From assembly GCF_000003815.2 (NCBI RefSeq), contig NC_049980.1, positions 18,179,831-18,239,830 of the forward strand: DNA of 60,000 nucleotides, in the 5' to 3' direction. Origin of the DNA: Branchiostoma floridae. Taxonomy: Eukaryota > Chordata > Leptocardii > Amphioxiformes > Branchiostomatidae. Under the pieces are notes generated by a model that had not been told where the DNA came from, did not search any database, and saw only the letters and a program-made list of their open reading frames with translations. Below are positions 33,801 to 48,800 of the stretch, piece after piece; the stretch's first letter is position 1, and each line of letters opens with the position of its first letter. The translations under genes and the position numbers were made by a program.

Positions 33801-36800
33801 CCGTATACATGGCTTTCATCCATGATTTCATCCTGTCTGGTGATGTGTATCAAAAGAGGCCTACAAAGGGACGGATTCCGCTGCTGGGCAATAAATGATG
33901 AATAAAGGCATCTGCTTCTAAAGGTATACATGGAAACTAACCTGTCAATCAAAGCCTGCAGAATGACTTGCTCCACCCTGAGGTGAAGTGTGTTTCCACT
34001 GATATTGAAACCTCAACTGATATTATCACACTATTGTACACAGGCCCATAGGAAATTGGTGATAAGGAGCACATGTTTATGCAATTTCTGTACCCTCCAT
34101 ATCCTGGGAGCATGATTCTTTTCCTACAATATTATAGAGGGATGTATCTTTGCTAGGAGGCATGTCATGTCATAAAATTGTATTCTGTCATGCATGGCAT
34201 CCTGCAAGGGGGCACTGCACTGTGGAATGCTTGTTGGAACCCAGTAATCAAGGGGAAAATTTCGATCCTAAATCCATTTGAGCTAAATCGATCAATTCTT
34301 CTTTTCAAAGTCCCACTACCCTATTGGCAAACTTGTCAATAATATCAATGAACAAGGAATATACAATGATATATGTGCTGGACTACTAAGCATGTAGTGG
34401 AAAGTTTTGAGTTTTAGTTATGAAAGGATGTCAATCCTACTTAGGTTACACTTTCATCATGTTATTGTCATCATGCACACTTAGCTATGCCCTTGGGTGG
34501 CTTTTGTCCCTCTTGTCAGTAATCTTATTGCTGCCTTCCCATATCTGGTGGTATTAGTTTAAAAATCAATACCTCCCTAGAGGTTCACTAATTCTTTCCC
34601 ATAGACTGTGGCTCAGGAGGCTTATAGGATAATGCCAACGTATACATTATTCATTCACATAAAACCTCACGTCATAACTCCGAAAAGAATAGGGCACCAA
34701 ATTGCCCAAAAGACTGTAAAAAGGACATTAAAGTCCCTGCTGTTAATCCAGCATGATTCATCATTTCTTTGTGGACTTTCATCTTTTTCTTAATGGATGG
34801 CTTGAACGGCAGAGCTGCATGTAATAAAAGTGCAGATAAACATATCGCAAAGGGACACGGGTAGCAATGGAATGTAGTTTATAGTCTAGGCATATTTATC
34901 TTGAAATCATTTGTGCCTGAACGCCAGAGACCCATGCATGCATTTATTTGTTCAGGCAATTTTCCACAAAGCCAGCTATCCCCTTTGCTATTTCAGCAGA
35001 TGTATCTGCCTTCCAATTGAATTATGTATTTCTTTGCCAATTAAGCACCGGGTGAATAATTTATTTCTTCATTACATCTCCAAGGGAAAATGGCTGATTG
35101 TATGATGGATTGGATGTGCGCTAAATGCATAATGGGAAAGGGAGGCAGACATGTGAGCCATGTGACCACCACCCAGTTAGAATGGTTGACATCAACACTA
35201 ACGCTAATGGGGAGGGGATTCAGGTTAGACTTAATCCCAAGTACAGCTCACATTGAGGCAAATATTAGCAAAGTTATTAAAAGAAATGACATATCAGCAT
35301 ATGGTAGACGTTGTAGAATGGCCACCATGTCTGTTGATACAGTCAGAATTGGATACGTTAATGGAAGCTTCTATATATTAAAGAAATGGAAATGTGCTGA
35401 CAATAATCCCACAGCCATTACAGATCCACACACAAGATTTATCCATGCTGTAATTTCAGAGCAGTCCAGAGTTCTTGATTACCAGTGTCAGGATGGGATA
35501 TGAAGCTGTTCATCACTGGTCTCATTAGCATATAGCTCTAATTAGAGTCATAGATCAGTGCAAATATTCCTCATGAAAGCTGTAAGTCCCTTGTGCATAC
35601 ATTAAATCAGTATGACCTTTTGTAATAGTTATTACATGTCTGTAATCGCTGGAGGTAGCTCAAGTTCCAGGAAAGCAAATAAGTCAGCAACTTTTTCACA
35701 TTCATCTTCCTGTGGTTAGGTACATAAAACAATTCCTTCCTTTTGAAAATACCAGAGTCACCAGAGCCCTATGTTGCCTGTACATGATTATCAGTGGTAT
35801 AGACTTTCTTTTTATTGTGATCTAAGCACTAACATTATGATTGAGGGCAACAACTTTGCAGAGAAAATGTTATATTAGATTAGCAGAAAATAAAGTCAAG
35901 GAAAAGTTTTTGAAATGCCATAAACCAGGTGACAAGTTTTTTTGTTGTATCATGCTGATCTGCGGAGAAATTGCAAACTGGTAACATTGCCAAAAACGAA
36001 AAGTAAAAGTGCAGGAGGAAGAGGGGAACAAGTGCTGGTGTGACAGCATCAGATTTTTACAGTGTATTATTTACAATAGTAAATGGGATAAGCAAAAGCC
36101 ATATTTTCGCATTGCCTTAGAATTTGCATCATACAGACTCCTTTCAAAGCTTATGTAGATGAGGTAAAGTATTATTGATTACTAGAGTCTGGGTGACCTG
36201 CTGTGGGGAATGATAGCCTGTCCCTGTGACATTTTCTGCTATTTGATCTGGACACACCCCCTCTAATGGGAATCATTATTCTCTAATGTGATTTATTACT
36301 TAACATGTCATTTTAAAGGTTATCATGTGGGGACATTTAGTTGTCTAATGGTATCAAATGGGCAAGGCACAGTCCCCTGACTTTCAGCTGGGTCCATCAT
36401 GGCAGCTAATTGATTTAAGGGAATAGAAGATGGCAAGGGAGGACATGGTCCAGGTGTGACAGGCAGGTTTTGCCAGCACCACACCATTATTTACTGGGTG
36501 AAGGTCCAGTATCAGTCAGGTCACTGCTCCCAAGAGGTTAGTGATGCTGGACTGAAGTTGGCCAGGAATGCTAACTGGGAGGAGAGCTTTGGTCCCTATG
36601 CTGTAAACATTCCCTTGGGAACTTTAGTGGTTTGAATAAACTCAAATTGGTGATACCTTAAATCAACTGGACACATCACAATTTTATTTTTTGACCCATT
36701 GGCTTGTGCCCAAATCATTGTAAAGTTGCTGACTGATCTAGGCATGGGCACTGACTTAGCATAGTACGTCAATGTCTCTGTGGTACAAGTGGTAACACAG

Positions 36801-39800
36801 CCACGCTGATTGTCCATATGGATCAACTTCTGTGGATCCCGTGGGCCAGAGTTTTATCATAGGGTTGTCCTCAGCTCAAACATGTTGTAAGGGATTACAT
36901 CATATTGGATGGTGATCAATGCTGGAAGTTCTATGTAGGACTAGGAGGGAGCTTCATGCATAAGCCTCAAGCTTCAAACCTTTAAAAATCCCAACACACT
37001 TATCAAGAAGAGTAGAGGTGACTTGTGTGCTTGACTAAGATACACAAGCCGCAGAAAAGCCTTATTGCGCTACTAGCTATCTAAATGAAAAAGTGTCATG
37101 CTTTGTGCCCAGTCTAAGGTTTGACTGCTTTACTTACCGGTAGGTTAAACCCTTTATCGCTACATGTATATGTATCTATCATGCAACATTAGTTATGTGC
37201 CCATTCGGGAATATTATGCCTATCCTAACTACTCTTTGAAATTCAGTATCTAGTCTATGGCAGTAATAACAAGAATAAAAGGGCAGGTGGAGATTTTGCC
37301 TACTGTGATAGTTTGCCACTAATGCCACCACCTGTTTTAATGGGTGTCAAAGGGGGTTCTTCATGATCCTGCCATCTACATGTGTTGGCTAGCCACCTGC
37401 TCCGACAATAGTTGACACCCCTGTAAGGTTACAGGAGAACTCTTATGGCATTTCACCTACATGCAGTTCCAAGAAATGACTATTCCTGACAGCTTAAAAG
37501 GTAAATGATCCAAGCTATTTTTACCACATCTGTCATGTAGCTGTCAGAAGTTAGCCACATTGTTGTATTACTAATCTGTCCCCAGAGGCATAAGAGGTCC
37601 AAAATTGTGTTCAGCAAGTTGAATTTTTAATAAAAGTTTTAAAATCAATAGGAAAATCCAGATATACATCTGTCTTGGTCACCAGTAGCTGTTAGTGACA
37701 TATTTATGATATTACAAAGTTGTAAAGATTTTGGTTGAACTCGAACTTACCTTAACTTAATATCGTTTAACACTGCAATAATCTTTTAAAATATCTACTG
37801 GTAACATTTTTAGCTTCCTCAGAAAACCAAACACTGTATTGAGATCACATACTTGCTAAACAAAGAGAAATACATGACAGCTAGAAATACATGACAGCTT
37901 TATTTTAATCCGTCTCTCAATGGGTCTGATTGGCTGCAAGCCAGCCAATTGCTGCATTCTTGGGCCAAAATCGATAACAATTTGATTGGAAGCCATTAAT
38001 CCTACTACGCACAATATGCAAGTGAACCTGAACTAAACGGGCAAAAGATTTGCTGGGAGGAGATAAGGAAATTTCACGCATGGTGTGGGATCATGTATGA
38101 AGGCAAATATTCCCTTTATGATTCCCCAGTCACACAAGTCAGGATGTGATTCAAGTTGTAATGACCATGCAGAATGGAGGGCATAAAATTTGTTCCATTT
38201 GAGCAGGGAGGACGGCTGTTTTTTTCCAAGTGGCATTTGAAGTTAAAGTGTAAATGGAGCAAATTTTATGCTGTTGGATGCCATTACTTCTGGGTGCTAC
38301 AAAATGTTACTGTCTGTAAAATGTTATGTGTGACTGAAAAAAAGGCAAAAAGTAGCTTTTACACCACTGTGCGAAATATGTGTAGCCAATATTTGTGGGT
38401 TAAAGAATCTGTATTGGTGTAACCAAGGCAGGCAAATGTAGTTCAAAAGCTAACCCCAGTGAACATTCAAATCTGTTCATGTATGTTAATTTTGTTCACA
38501 CCATTAATTGATTTATAGTAATCTTTTTCATGCCTCTGCAAATCCTAGAATAATCGCTTTCACAAGCATAATTTCTGACACTACTACCTACCTACGAATG
38601 TAGTAATGTGTGGCGATACTTCTTACTTCTTGCAATGTTAGCTGTGTAAGCAGAAAAGGTCCTAGTGGATAGTGTAATTTGCACTAACTGTAAAATGTGT
38701 ATTGACCTTTAGCAATGTGTATTGGCTATGAGCACTGTAGATGCAACCATTGGACTCCAATATTCCTTTCAAACATGATACTGGCAAGAAGGTGATAACA
38801 GACTATTGAGACGCTCCCCGTGATGCACTGATGGGGAGAGATAGGAGGATGGAGAAAGTTGTGTGTCAGTCCATCACCTTGTGAACCTTGATGCTTCTAT
38901 CACTCTCTGCCACATTTTCCGCCAAGCCCACATCTCTATTGCCACCTCCCAGTTACTACTCCATTGCTCCGCCTGAATACCAATCGCGCCCCTTCATAAG
39001 ACATTACAGTCACATGTTGCCCACAACTTTAGGGACCATTTTGGGCACATTTACATACAAATTGCTCTATAAATTCACAGGTCTACTTTCAACAGGGAGT
39101 ACATTTTAACCGCTGCTGGAAAATTAACTGCCTGTGCTGCGTCACGGATCATTTGTGGCCCGTTATGTTCTACTTTGGCTTTCTTGCGTGAACGTGCCCT
39201 TTTTGCAAATTTCATGACAGACTTGGCTAACTCTCCCTGTTATTATGGTGATGCAGAAAGTCATGTTGTATGATTCATGGCGATTCTGCGTGTGCATTAA
39301 GATGATTTCCAGTGTCATAGATTCCATGTTGTAATAAACTTCTTAATTACATTTACATCCCAACAATCACAAATCACCTTTTAACAGTCTACGTTAGCAG
39401 AAAACCAATCAAGAGTAATAAAGGTAGTGATAGATTATATTCTTTTTAAAAGTCATAGACATATGGTTGCATTAGATCGCTGAGCCTTGACCAGTTTAAG
39501 GGGGATTTTATGCACGGCAACAGACGACGTCTATTCATGCCGAGCAAAGTGAAGGGAATGTTAATGGACACAATAACGCCCAGTTATCTTGGATATAATT
39601 TACGTTAATGCCAGTCATAAGCCAGTTGTAATTGAAAGTAAGAAGTAGAAGACAGGTCCACCCAGATCCCTGGCTAATGTTTTTAATGGTATGTAGTCAG
39701 AGGTAATAATTATTGATCAGCCAGCTTGTTGCATTGGCAATTGGGTTACGGCAGAAAGATGTCAGATAATTGAAAAGTCAAATTTGGGCACCAGGCGCGC

Positions 39801-42143
39801 TGCCGGCTGATGCTGATTGCATTCAACGATTTTGTTCCCCGCCGTGGATCATGTGTGATTATGGATTATTGTTAGGTTTCAAACTGTTTACTTCAGGAAC
39901 AGGGAGGGTTTTTATGGGCGTACTATAGCATGTTAACTCAATTTGGAATCTGTTTTTTAAGTATGATGATGAATTAAATGTTTACAGTTGATACATGTAT
40001 TATGATTAAATAGATTCTGCAGAGACAGAGGATAGGCCAATTGATATTTTCCTTTGTTTTTATTACCCTGTATATTCTGTAGCCATCCATTGAGGAATAT
40101 AACCATCTCCAAATGTTGCCTGAATGTAGAAACTTAAGTTTCTTCAAAATCAACGTCATCAATGTTTGAGCATTATTTCATGATGGCAGGACATAAGGAA
40201 GTCAAAAGTGCCTCGTTGTAATGGCTTTCCTGACAAAATGTCACACCTGTACAAAATGTTTGCACATTGTGTAAGAGCCATTGTATCTGTTATGTGTGTG
40301 TTTTTTTTCTGTTTTTTTGTGGGAAGAGAGACAGCAAAAAAAGACAGAGCAGTCAGAAAACTTTATGTTCATCACAATGTCTGCTTGGAGATTGCCTAAT
40401 AGTCACCATCAGTCACAGTGCATTTGACAGTTTTGATCCATGTTGTTTTGTTATTTGTAAGCCCGTCATCCAATCTTGTACACCTCTAGTCGGCTCCCAA
40501 ATGATTACTCTCCCTGCTGTAGATTGAGGAGTAATGGTTGGGAAGGAGACCTAAACTGTACAGTGTTAGATACCAAGCTAATCAGTTGGTAGGTTAAAGG
40601 TCACAATTGAATTTCCATCTATCTTACACTGTTACAGCAAGGATGTTAAAATTTCTTATGCAACCTCTATGGTTACAGTCAACTGCCTAGTTGATCAGAA
40701 AAATCTGCAGGAAACAATGATGTTGCATTTGCCTGTATGAATATAATGCATGGATGTCTTGGTGAGTTGTACTTTCTTCTGTTTGAAAAATGTTCATCCC
40801 TTACCTTACATGTTTGTTGTCTACTATGAAAGGCTGCCTGATGAATTATGGAATATTTGAATGTATGCGATGAACAAAAAGAACTCTTATTAAAACACAA
40901 GTTGTTACACAGAAACAAATTAGTCTGCCTGACTGAAATTTCATGCATATCATTTCAAGAAATTGCATATTTGTCTGGAGAAAACTATGTTACAGTACCG
41001 ATATTGCTTTTTATGTTGTTCCCTTAGGCAACACATGTATAATATTGTTTTCAGATTTTTATTTTGCTACCCTGTTGTTAAACCAACGGTGTCTTATTTA
41101 GATTTACTTTTGAATTTGATACTGTTGAATTTGATATTTTAGTGTGATATCTGTTTCTATAAATCAGGCATTTTAACATGAAGTATTATGTTTATGGACT
41201 GGTATTACGTTATGCCTTCTAGAGAATGAGAAAAAATGTTGTCTGATGTTGTTATTGATTTTCAGTTGTGTACTCTTGATTACATGATTCACATTCATTT
41301 TCTGCACATTTGCAATTGTCCACAAAATTATGATTATGCATACAGGTCTAATCACTATACTTTTTGTTCGGAACTTACAATAGCACTGTATAAAATGGTT
41401 GCGATGAAACTCGTTATCATCCCAAGACTGAAATAAGAAAGTCCCATTCTTTTGCTACATGAACATAATAATTCTTGCAAAGTTTCAGTTAATACATTTA
41501 AGTTTAGATATAACTTTTTTTTCATCATCCCTATATGACCATGGCTATTTTACACATTTTAGTGACTCAAAATGGAGTAACTGTCACTTTTGTGCATGCT
41601 CTCTGATATGTAAGGATCCTTTCTCTTCTACTGTATAATACAACCTTATCTTGTGCATTAAATTTATTATTGTATGGCAGGTTTCTGACAGGTAGTACTT
41701 TACTATCTTTGGCATGCTTTATGTCGAGACTTACAATTACCATTTAATAGCTTTCTTACAGACTCATCAGGCACTTGTTGTCAAGGTTTTTAGCCCTGAG
41801 GTACATCTTATCATTCTCTCAAAGTGAACCCTGATTGCCGTGGAGGTGTCAAGAGGTGCAAATTATTTCTTGAGGGGAAGACGGATCTTGTTTTTCTTTC
41901 ACTCCAGAACTTCTTCTGTCACTTTGAGTTTCTTTGCTAAATAAACTAAAAATACTTCACTGAAGGACAAAAACGTGATGAGATTCACAGTGTGTCTTTG
42001 TGAATTGGCAACCCACGTGTGCTGAGAATGGAACAGCCTTTGTTATTCCCTGCATCTTCGAAACAGTACTTTGGTAACAGAAAAGAGTTTCTTTTCAACA
42101 ACAAAGCCCTTCCTACCATGGCTGATGAAGAGAAAATTTTGTG
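27826..42143. other. gene-poor interval, left part
   Basis: No exon or RNA gene recognised over 14 kb. It has unremarkable AT-rich DNA alternating with more complex, CpG-retaining blocks (29.26-30.72 and 38.9-39.9 kb). The longest open frame in the window lies here (31,650-32,270, minus) but resembles no family. I saw no transposon ends. Confidence 0.55.
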
Positions 42144-42853
42144 TTAAGTCATGTAATATTTCGCTTGCGCTCAAATTTGAAATATTCTAGAATTAAGAAA
42201 TATCAGATTTACTACTACTTTTTGTCACTTTTTGACACTTTTGTGTCATTATTTCACGTTTGCAACGTAAAGGATTAGCCTACAAACATTCCGCTCTAGG
42301 CACCCTGTAACCTTGTGTCCCCCCAAGTTAGACCCTCCAGGTCTTGCTTGCCACCGGTAGGTCCCCCGGGGTGGGGTAATCAGTTAGCACATGCATGGCA
42401 GACTGCAGATAAAGAACACAATGGAGATCTTCTTTGGAAACACCTATATCTAATCATTCTAAAATAGCATATAATCATGAACTTATTAGTCTATTTTGTA
42501 GGATATCAACAAGCTAAGGTCATTATTCCCTTCAAAACTGCAAGAAACATTGTACAGAAAGCTAGTCTACTGTACTCAGAGGAACTGTCAACTGGCCCCC
42601 CACTGGGAAGCCAGGCTGATAAGCAAGAAACAACAACACACAGTAACCAGCCTGTGCCCATCTGTTTCTTGGAAGATCACAATTTTTATACATCATAATG
42701 TGGTGCATTGATGTCGCAGCATCTCTCCATGAATATTGGTATGCAATGCTATAGGGTTGATTGAGCTAACAATGTAAAGAAAAAGTAGGAAAAGCTACTT
42801 TTTGTTTTGTTCAAAAATCCCGTAGTATGCCTTTAAGTCATGTAATATTTCGC
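42144..42853. mobile_element. 668-bp segment bracketed by a 21-bp perfect direct repeat
   Basis: A 21-bp sequence containing AAGTCATGTAATATTTCGC occurs exactly at 42,144-42,164 and 42,833-42,853. A perfect repeat of this length around a 668-bp segment suggests a target-site duplication left by target-primed retrotransposition. The segment has no terminal inverted repeats, no clear poly(A) or simple-repeat tail and no coding domain. A local duplication, a deletion intermediate or an assembly effect are alternatives. Confidence 0.5.
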
Positions 42854-45800
42854 ATTTGATTGCTTATTGCCCCCCCCCTCCCCAGTTCTTTAGTCTATGT
42901 GGCGTTATCCTCTAATTTGCTCTTTAATCCCTGTTGCTCCTCCCGATGTCCTCTAAGGAGTTGAAACTCCTCCCCAATTTTATGCACAAGATCATAATCC
43001 CCTAAAGACTGTTACCTTGCCCCAGTGTATATGTTTTGTGTACAATGTGCATATAGTTGTGTACTTCTCTCTCCAATTTGGGTAATAATAGATAGCATGA
43101 ATGGACGTATGGCATGAAATGCTCCTAATCTATTGGCCATGACGGGATTTGCCATGAGCACATCTGCGCGCACAAAACAGTGGGCTCACTCTTCCACTCA
43201 GAAAGGATGTAATTATCATTGCCAGGACAGGAGGTCTGAAAAGGTTGACAGTTTGTAGAAAACAGCTGCTATTGTGGCAGCAGCCTTGTTTGAATGTGAA
43301 TGCGAAGCCCCTGGCTGGTACACTCAACTGTTCAATAGGCAATTATCACTGCTTGGGGGGAGAGCAGAAAGGCCCTCTGTAGAGGTGGGCGGAATTAGCT
43401 TATCTCCTGTGCAAAACAAGGGCTGAGGAAGATAAGGGGTGGTGCTCCAGGGCATAGAAAGGTTTAGAGAGCTTGAGCACATGTAATTTCAAGCATTGTC
43501 TGCTTCATTAACATGCCTGATTGTCATAGTGCACACATATCAAGTACCTTTAATATACTGTAGGTGACAAAATATGTTCTTTTGGTTTGTCCAGCTTCCA
43601 TTTGTCCAGCTTTTACCAAGTTCATGAAGATGTATAACGTTTGCAAGGGTCTGGTGAAAGATATGATGGTTAAGTGTTGCGTACCTGAAAGAAGTTGTGT
43701 GGAAACTCCTTTAAACATCCATAACGGATGCATTCTTCACGCAACAACAGTTTTCTAAAGCCCAAGCCTAGCCATCAATTTATCATACTATCAGCATTTA
43801 GACTGGACCTTTTACCTTACCAGCTGCATGTGTCTCACTACTTCCAATAAGCATTTCAGGGCAAGAGTGCAGTTGTTATATATGTTAGGCCACTTTTAGA
43901 TGTTAAGTTTAATATTGACTAGCTATAAAAAAAATAGATTTCACCTCTATTATTTGCAAAAACCCTGGCCTAAGATCATAATCTACTGGTGTCTCAGGGG
44001 CCTTTGATATGCAGATTAGACTCCAGCCGGGTAAATTGAATTTTGCCCAACCTTAACTGACTTAAGTCTGTGCCTTTCAAATCATTATCCTTCACTTGTC
44101 TCTCACCTGTACCCAGAATCCATCTGTACTCTCCTGAGACAAGGTTGTAATATTCATCTGGAACTTGTTAGTATGCAAGGAGGGAGCAGAGGGTCCTGTC
44201 TGTAATAGATAGTCTCCCAGTTAATACTTACACAATTACCAGATAATCAATACGTATTGTACTTGCTTTACTCATCCCGGATTTGGCTAGCGTCCCTTTG
44301 TCCGGGTGCAATCTCTTCTCACAATTGAGCGGCAATTCGATTACAGTGTTGATTTATTTGCTGCAGGGCTCCTTAGGCAGACTCGATAACAGTATTGGAG
44401 ATATCTGCAGTCTCATTAGACAGGCAGATAATTAAGCACAGAGCCTTGTACTTTCCCATGTAACATTCATTCAGTCTCCTGGCAATTTAAATTATTTGTG
44501 ACTTATCGACAAATAGATTGGTAAGAGCCAACTGAGAATTACTTTCCAGCAAAGGTGGTTCAGGGCAGTGCAGTTACAATACCCCCACCAACTTTGTACT
44601 GTACAGGTTATTAGATATCTATTTGGTAATTAAAATCTTTAGATTGGAGAATGTTGTCATGTTTAAGTTTTGCCACCCCTTGGCAAGGTAGGGGTGGTAC
44701 ATTCGATGTTATTTGCATTTAGACTCCATAAATATACAATGGCGTTCTGTGGTTGCCCTGGTCCATTCAAGGTTGGTCCTTTTTTTCCTATGCACATTTC
44801 TATTCAGTTCTCCCTTCAGCTTAGTGTGTGAACCATAGGTTATGACGGGGGCAGCTCAGTATTGTGGGAGAAGATGGGTCCACCCCTGGTGCAACCCAGA
44901 AGAAAATTGTGAGTGGGTGGGCACCAGGACCAGAGTGGTGGCATCCTCCTTTGACCAGGATAGTGAAAGGAATGCATTATGTGCTAATGGTTAATGGTTT
45001 GCCCTCTAGTCATGTGTGTCGGCATCTTGTGTCAGCGTTCTTTAAGCAGTCCATTTTGGCTCCCCATATGAGTGATTGTTATCGTCATATCTAACATCTC
45101 AAGCCTGAGTACAAGACAATCTTGCACAGGAGACAGTCTGTAGTGGAACGCACACTTTATGGCATGTATTCACTGCAGTGGGTGGTACCATTTTTAGCAC
45201 GGGTGGGTGAGCAGACAGGTGGGTTTATCATGTGACATGCAGCTCATTTTGTCCCTGCATTTCACCATTACCCAGGAGTGAGCCAATCCAGATAAAATGG
45301 ATTTTCTTTCCATCTTCCTGTCCCCACGGACAAGATGTGATGTATAGATTGACCTTTCCTGACATTTTGCAATACTTCTAGCATTGGCATGGCAGAGGAA
45401 ACTGCCGCCTTATCGGAGATTCTTAATGATATTTAGGACCACTCTTGTCCAGAGGGGCTGTCAGTGACAAGCTGTGATTATATTTGCTGCCTTGCTCCAT
45501 GAATAATTAATTTTGTGAGTCTTTAGAAGCAGTAATTGCTGGTCGTCCAATGAGCCCCTTCTCCTCCTTATCAGGTTTGACACCTCCTGGCCATACAGAC
45601 AGAACCCTCTTAGTGCTCATGGCAACAATTTTTCTACATTCTCTGTCTCTATGGTAACTAATATAAGTAATCTATTACACCTGTTTGGAACAAAGATGGT
45701 GTAATTGACTGCTTTCATCCTTAGTTACGTACTTTGGTTTCAAATTGCTTAACACGGAACTAGCCATTCCCGCAGCAATTTGCCTGCATCCAAACTATAA

Positions 45801-48800
45801 AATCTGCACGCGTCCGCCCTTACAACCAAAATGGCAGCGAAGCATTAACATGTTAGCTGCCTTATTTACCTCGGCGCCCAAGTGGAAAAAAGTGGAGCAT
45901 TCAATCTTACATGGTTGTGAATTCAATTCCCCTGCCTTTCCAGCAGAAAGGATCTATATTGCAGATGGATGAATGGAAGGTACTAAATTAGCTCTAATGT
46001 AGAAAATGCATCACGTTCTTGGGATTTATAAAATGACTTTATGGCCTTACGGCGCAATGTAAAAGCAGTGATTAAGCAGAACACCCCAAACTGCAGGTGA
46101 TAGTAAATTATGCCATTTTCCCTGCGGCAGTTTCTCGACCAGTTATTTTATCACACCTCTTCGATGTGTACCCGTTCCTGGCTAATCTTCTGCGTACGTG
46201 CGCAATTTACTGGCGCCCATTTGCTGAAAGCCATTGCTGCCTCACCTTTGTTGAATATGAATACCCCTGGAATCAGCACACATCCTGCAAGGATTGTAAA
46301 TTATTCCAAATGGCCGTCAGGGTGAAAATGGGGAAGCAATTCCTCCGCCGTTTCATAACATTTTACAGGCCATCAGAGAATTTCTCTAATAACTTGGAGA
46401 TGTGTAGCCAAATGGGGTTGTAAAGCGACAAGAGATTAATATTCAGAAAGGTCTGCTACAGGGGGCATCATATCCACCGAACTACCAATTTGTATGTATG
46501 GGACAAGGGGTGAAACCCTCCCCCGTATCACATCCATTTGGACCTAGGTAATCAATATTGCAGAGGGCTGCAGTTGTAATTTTCTTCTTTAATCTCATGG
46601 TTGGTTAACTTTTCATACATCGTTCACTTTGCCATTTTCTGCTCAATTGCCCAACAAGGGATTGGGCTCTCATTTTGCCATTTGCATGATGGTACAGTAG
46701 GTAGATGGTTCCTCCACTCTGGCTTCTCTAGTAGCAACCTTTTTTGACCCCATGTCCATGGAAGAGCTCTTCCAGCTTGGAAGACTGACAACATTTTCTT
46801 TGAATTCTTTGTCCCATCCCAAAAGTGTCCACACCCCATAAACTTTCTTAAACATCTCCTTTCCACACCTTCTGTTCTTAAAGCCCAGAGTGGTGGTATG
46901 CATGGGTGTATGTGGATAGGGTTTAAACACCCTAAGGGAGCAGCATGTGTGAGGGATTTTCCCTACCTGTGGCAAACATCACATGAGATAGAAACAAGTG
47001 TCCTATTGGATTACTTGTGAAGGCTACTCCATGGGATTACACAGTCTCTGAGATGCTATATAAGTGTTTTATTTTCAAAGTTCAGAGAACAATGGAAAAC
47101 ATCCAATCTTAAAGGATGGATGGAGACACCGTGGCTGTCGAGAAATGAACAGGGATATATTATTGATGTTTTTACAATTACCGGTGAGCACACCCAGACT
47201 CGCAATTCCACAGGCCTCTGCGGAAAGTAAGAATTACGACCCAAGTTAAGCTCCAATGTCAGGGATACATTAATCTGTGGAGTGACCCATAGCTTCATTT
47301 CTGATTCCAAAGACACCAGGGATCAGCCAAGCAGTAATTATGATGGAATCAATGTAATGATATAGCAGCACAGGTGTCCCCGCTTGCTACCGAATCAGTA
47401 CCAAATTAATATATTAATTAATGATATACTGGCCATGCTGTCTGGGGTTATGCCCCAAGGTGGGCATGTGTTTTTCACGATGAAGCAGGCCATGTATTGA
47501 TCAGTGTTAAATTATTGTGCCCTTCTTCGATTTTTCCTAAAATTGAATTAATAAGTAATCACTAGCGGGATGGATTACTGGTAAATGCAGATTTGTAATC
47601 ATGTTGCATCCATCAAGTGATGCAGCTTACTTCAAACCCTATTATATCAGACTCTAATGCCTCCATATTGATTTTGTGTCAGAGGCAGGCAGGAGATATA
47701 AGCCAATATACCCGGGCAAATCAAGTTTTAAGCGTAAAATTAAAGTGTTGTGTTGGCTGTAGCCATGCATGCAGCATTTTGTAGCTTAGTCAACCAAGCG
47801 GGCAGGGATTTCCAGGGGCTGGTAGCAGCGAGGAGCAGTCTTAATGATAACAGCAGGCAGGTTTGATATAAATTGCTACAAACACGGAATAGCCTTCCTA
47901 TGACGTGATTTTCCCACTTCAATTTCAAGGCGGGCTCCACAGGGAAGCGGGCAGATTTCTGCATTTACCAACTCCCACGAGCTTCGAAATACTCAGCTAT
48001 AAAATATTGATGAGCTGGCTTATTGGGTTTATTGGCACGAGTAGCCAGAGGGGATCGATAAACGAGGTTAGGATGTGTCATTTGCACAGTAAGTAACCTA
48101 AAGTGAAAGGAGAAATGTTGCGAAAAACAAGATTGCTTGAGGCTGCCTTAGCCATTGTAGAAGAAAACAGAGTCCTTACAATGTACTTCAGTGATACCAG
48201 AGATAGCAAGCCTGTAATAGTTATGGCCCAGTGCATTCTATCACCTTAATGTACTGTTATGCATGAGGTGATTCCTTTCGCTTGAGAGGAATGATGCATG
48301 GTATTACTCTTTACTTTTCCGTGCCACTGGGGCGATAACAAGTTCAGCAGTGTGAAGGGTACTAACACCTTTATCATGCCCAGACGTGCTCTCCAGCATC
48401 CCGCCTGACCTGACGAGATAATTGCATAGTGGCTCCGCTGCCTCAGAGGCATTGACATGAATGATAATAAGAGTAACACCTTACATGTAGATCTTCAATT
48501 AAAGCTGGCTGTTTGTGGTAATGATGGTGTCGTGACAATTGATGCGAAAAATGGCTCAGACGCGGGGTGCAGTGTGGCCAGCAGGGATCAATTAAAACAC
48601 ATGAAAGCTAGCATTACCATAAAGACAGTCGGTTAAAAAAACTCAATTACACTGATATCTGTTACTATTACTAATATATTAAACATCTTTGCTTACAACT
48701 TCAAGTATTGTATTTCCATACTTCTGGCATGGTTTGAAACTTCTTGATATTTGGTGTTGAGGAATTAAGTTTCCTGATGAATTTGGTGGGCAGGGTGGAT

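Noticed and set aside
35090-35503. 137-codon plus-strand open frame
   Set aside because: No recognisable domain. The surrounding homeodomain-type AT motifs fit non-coding DNA better.
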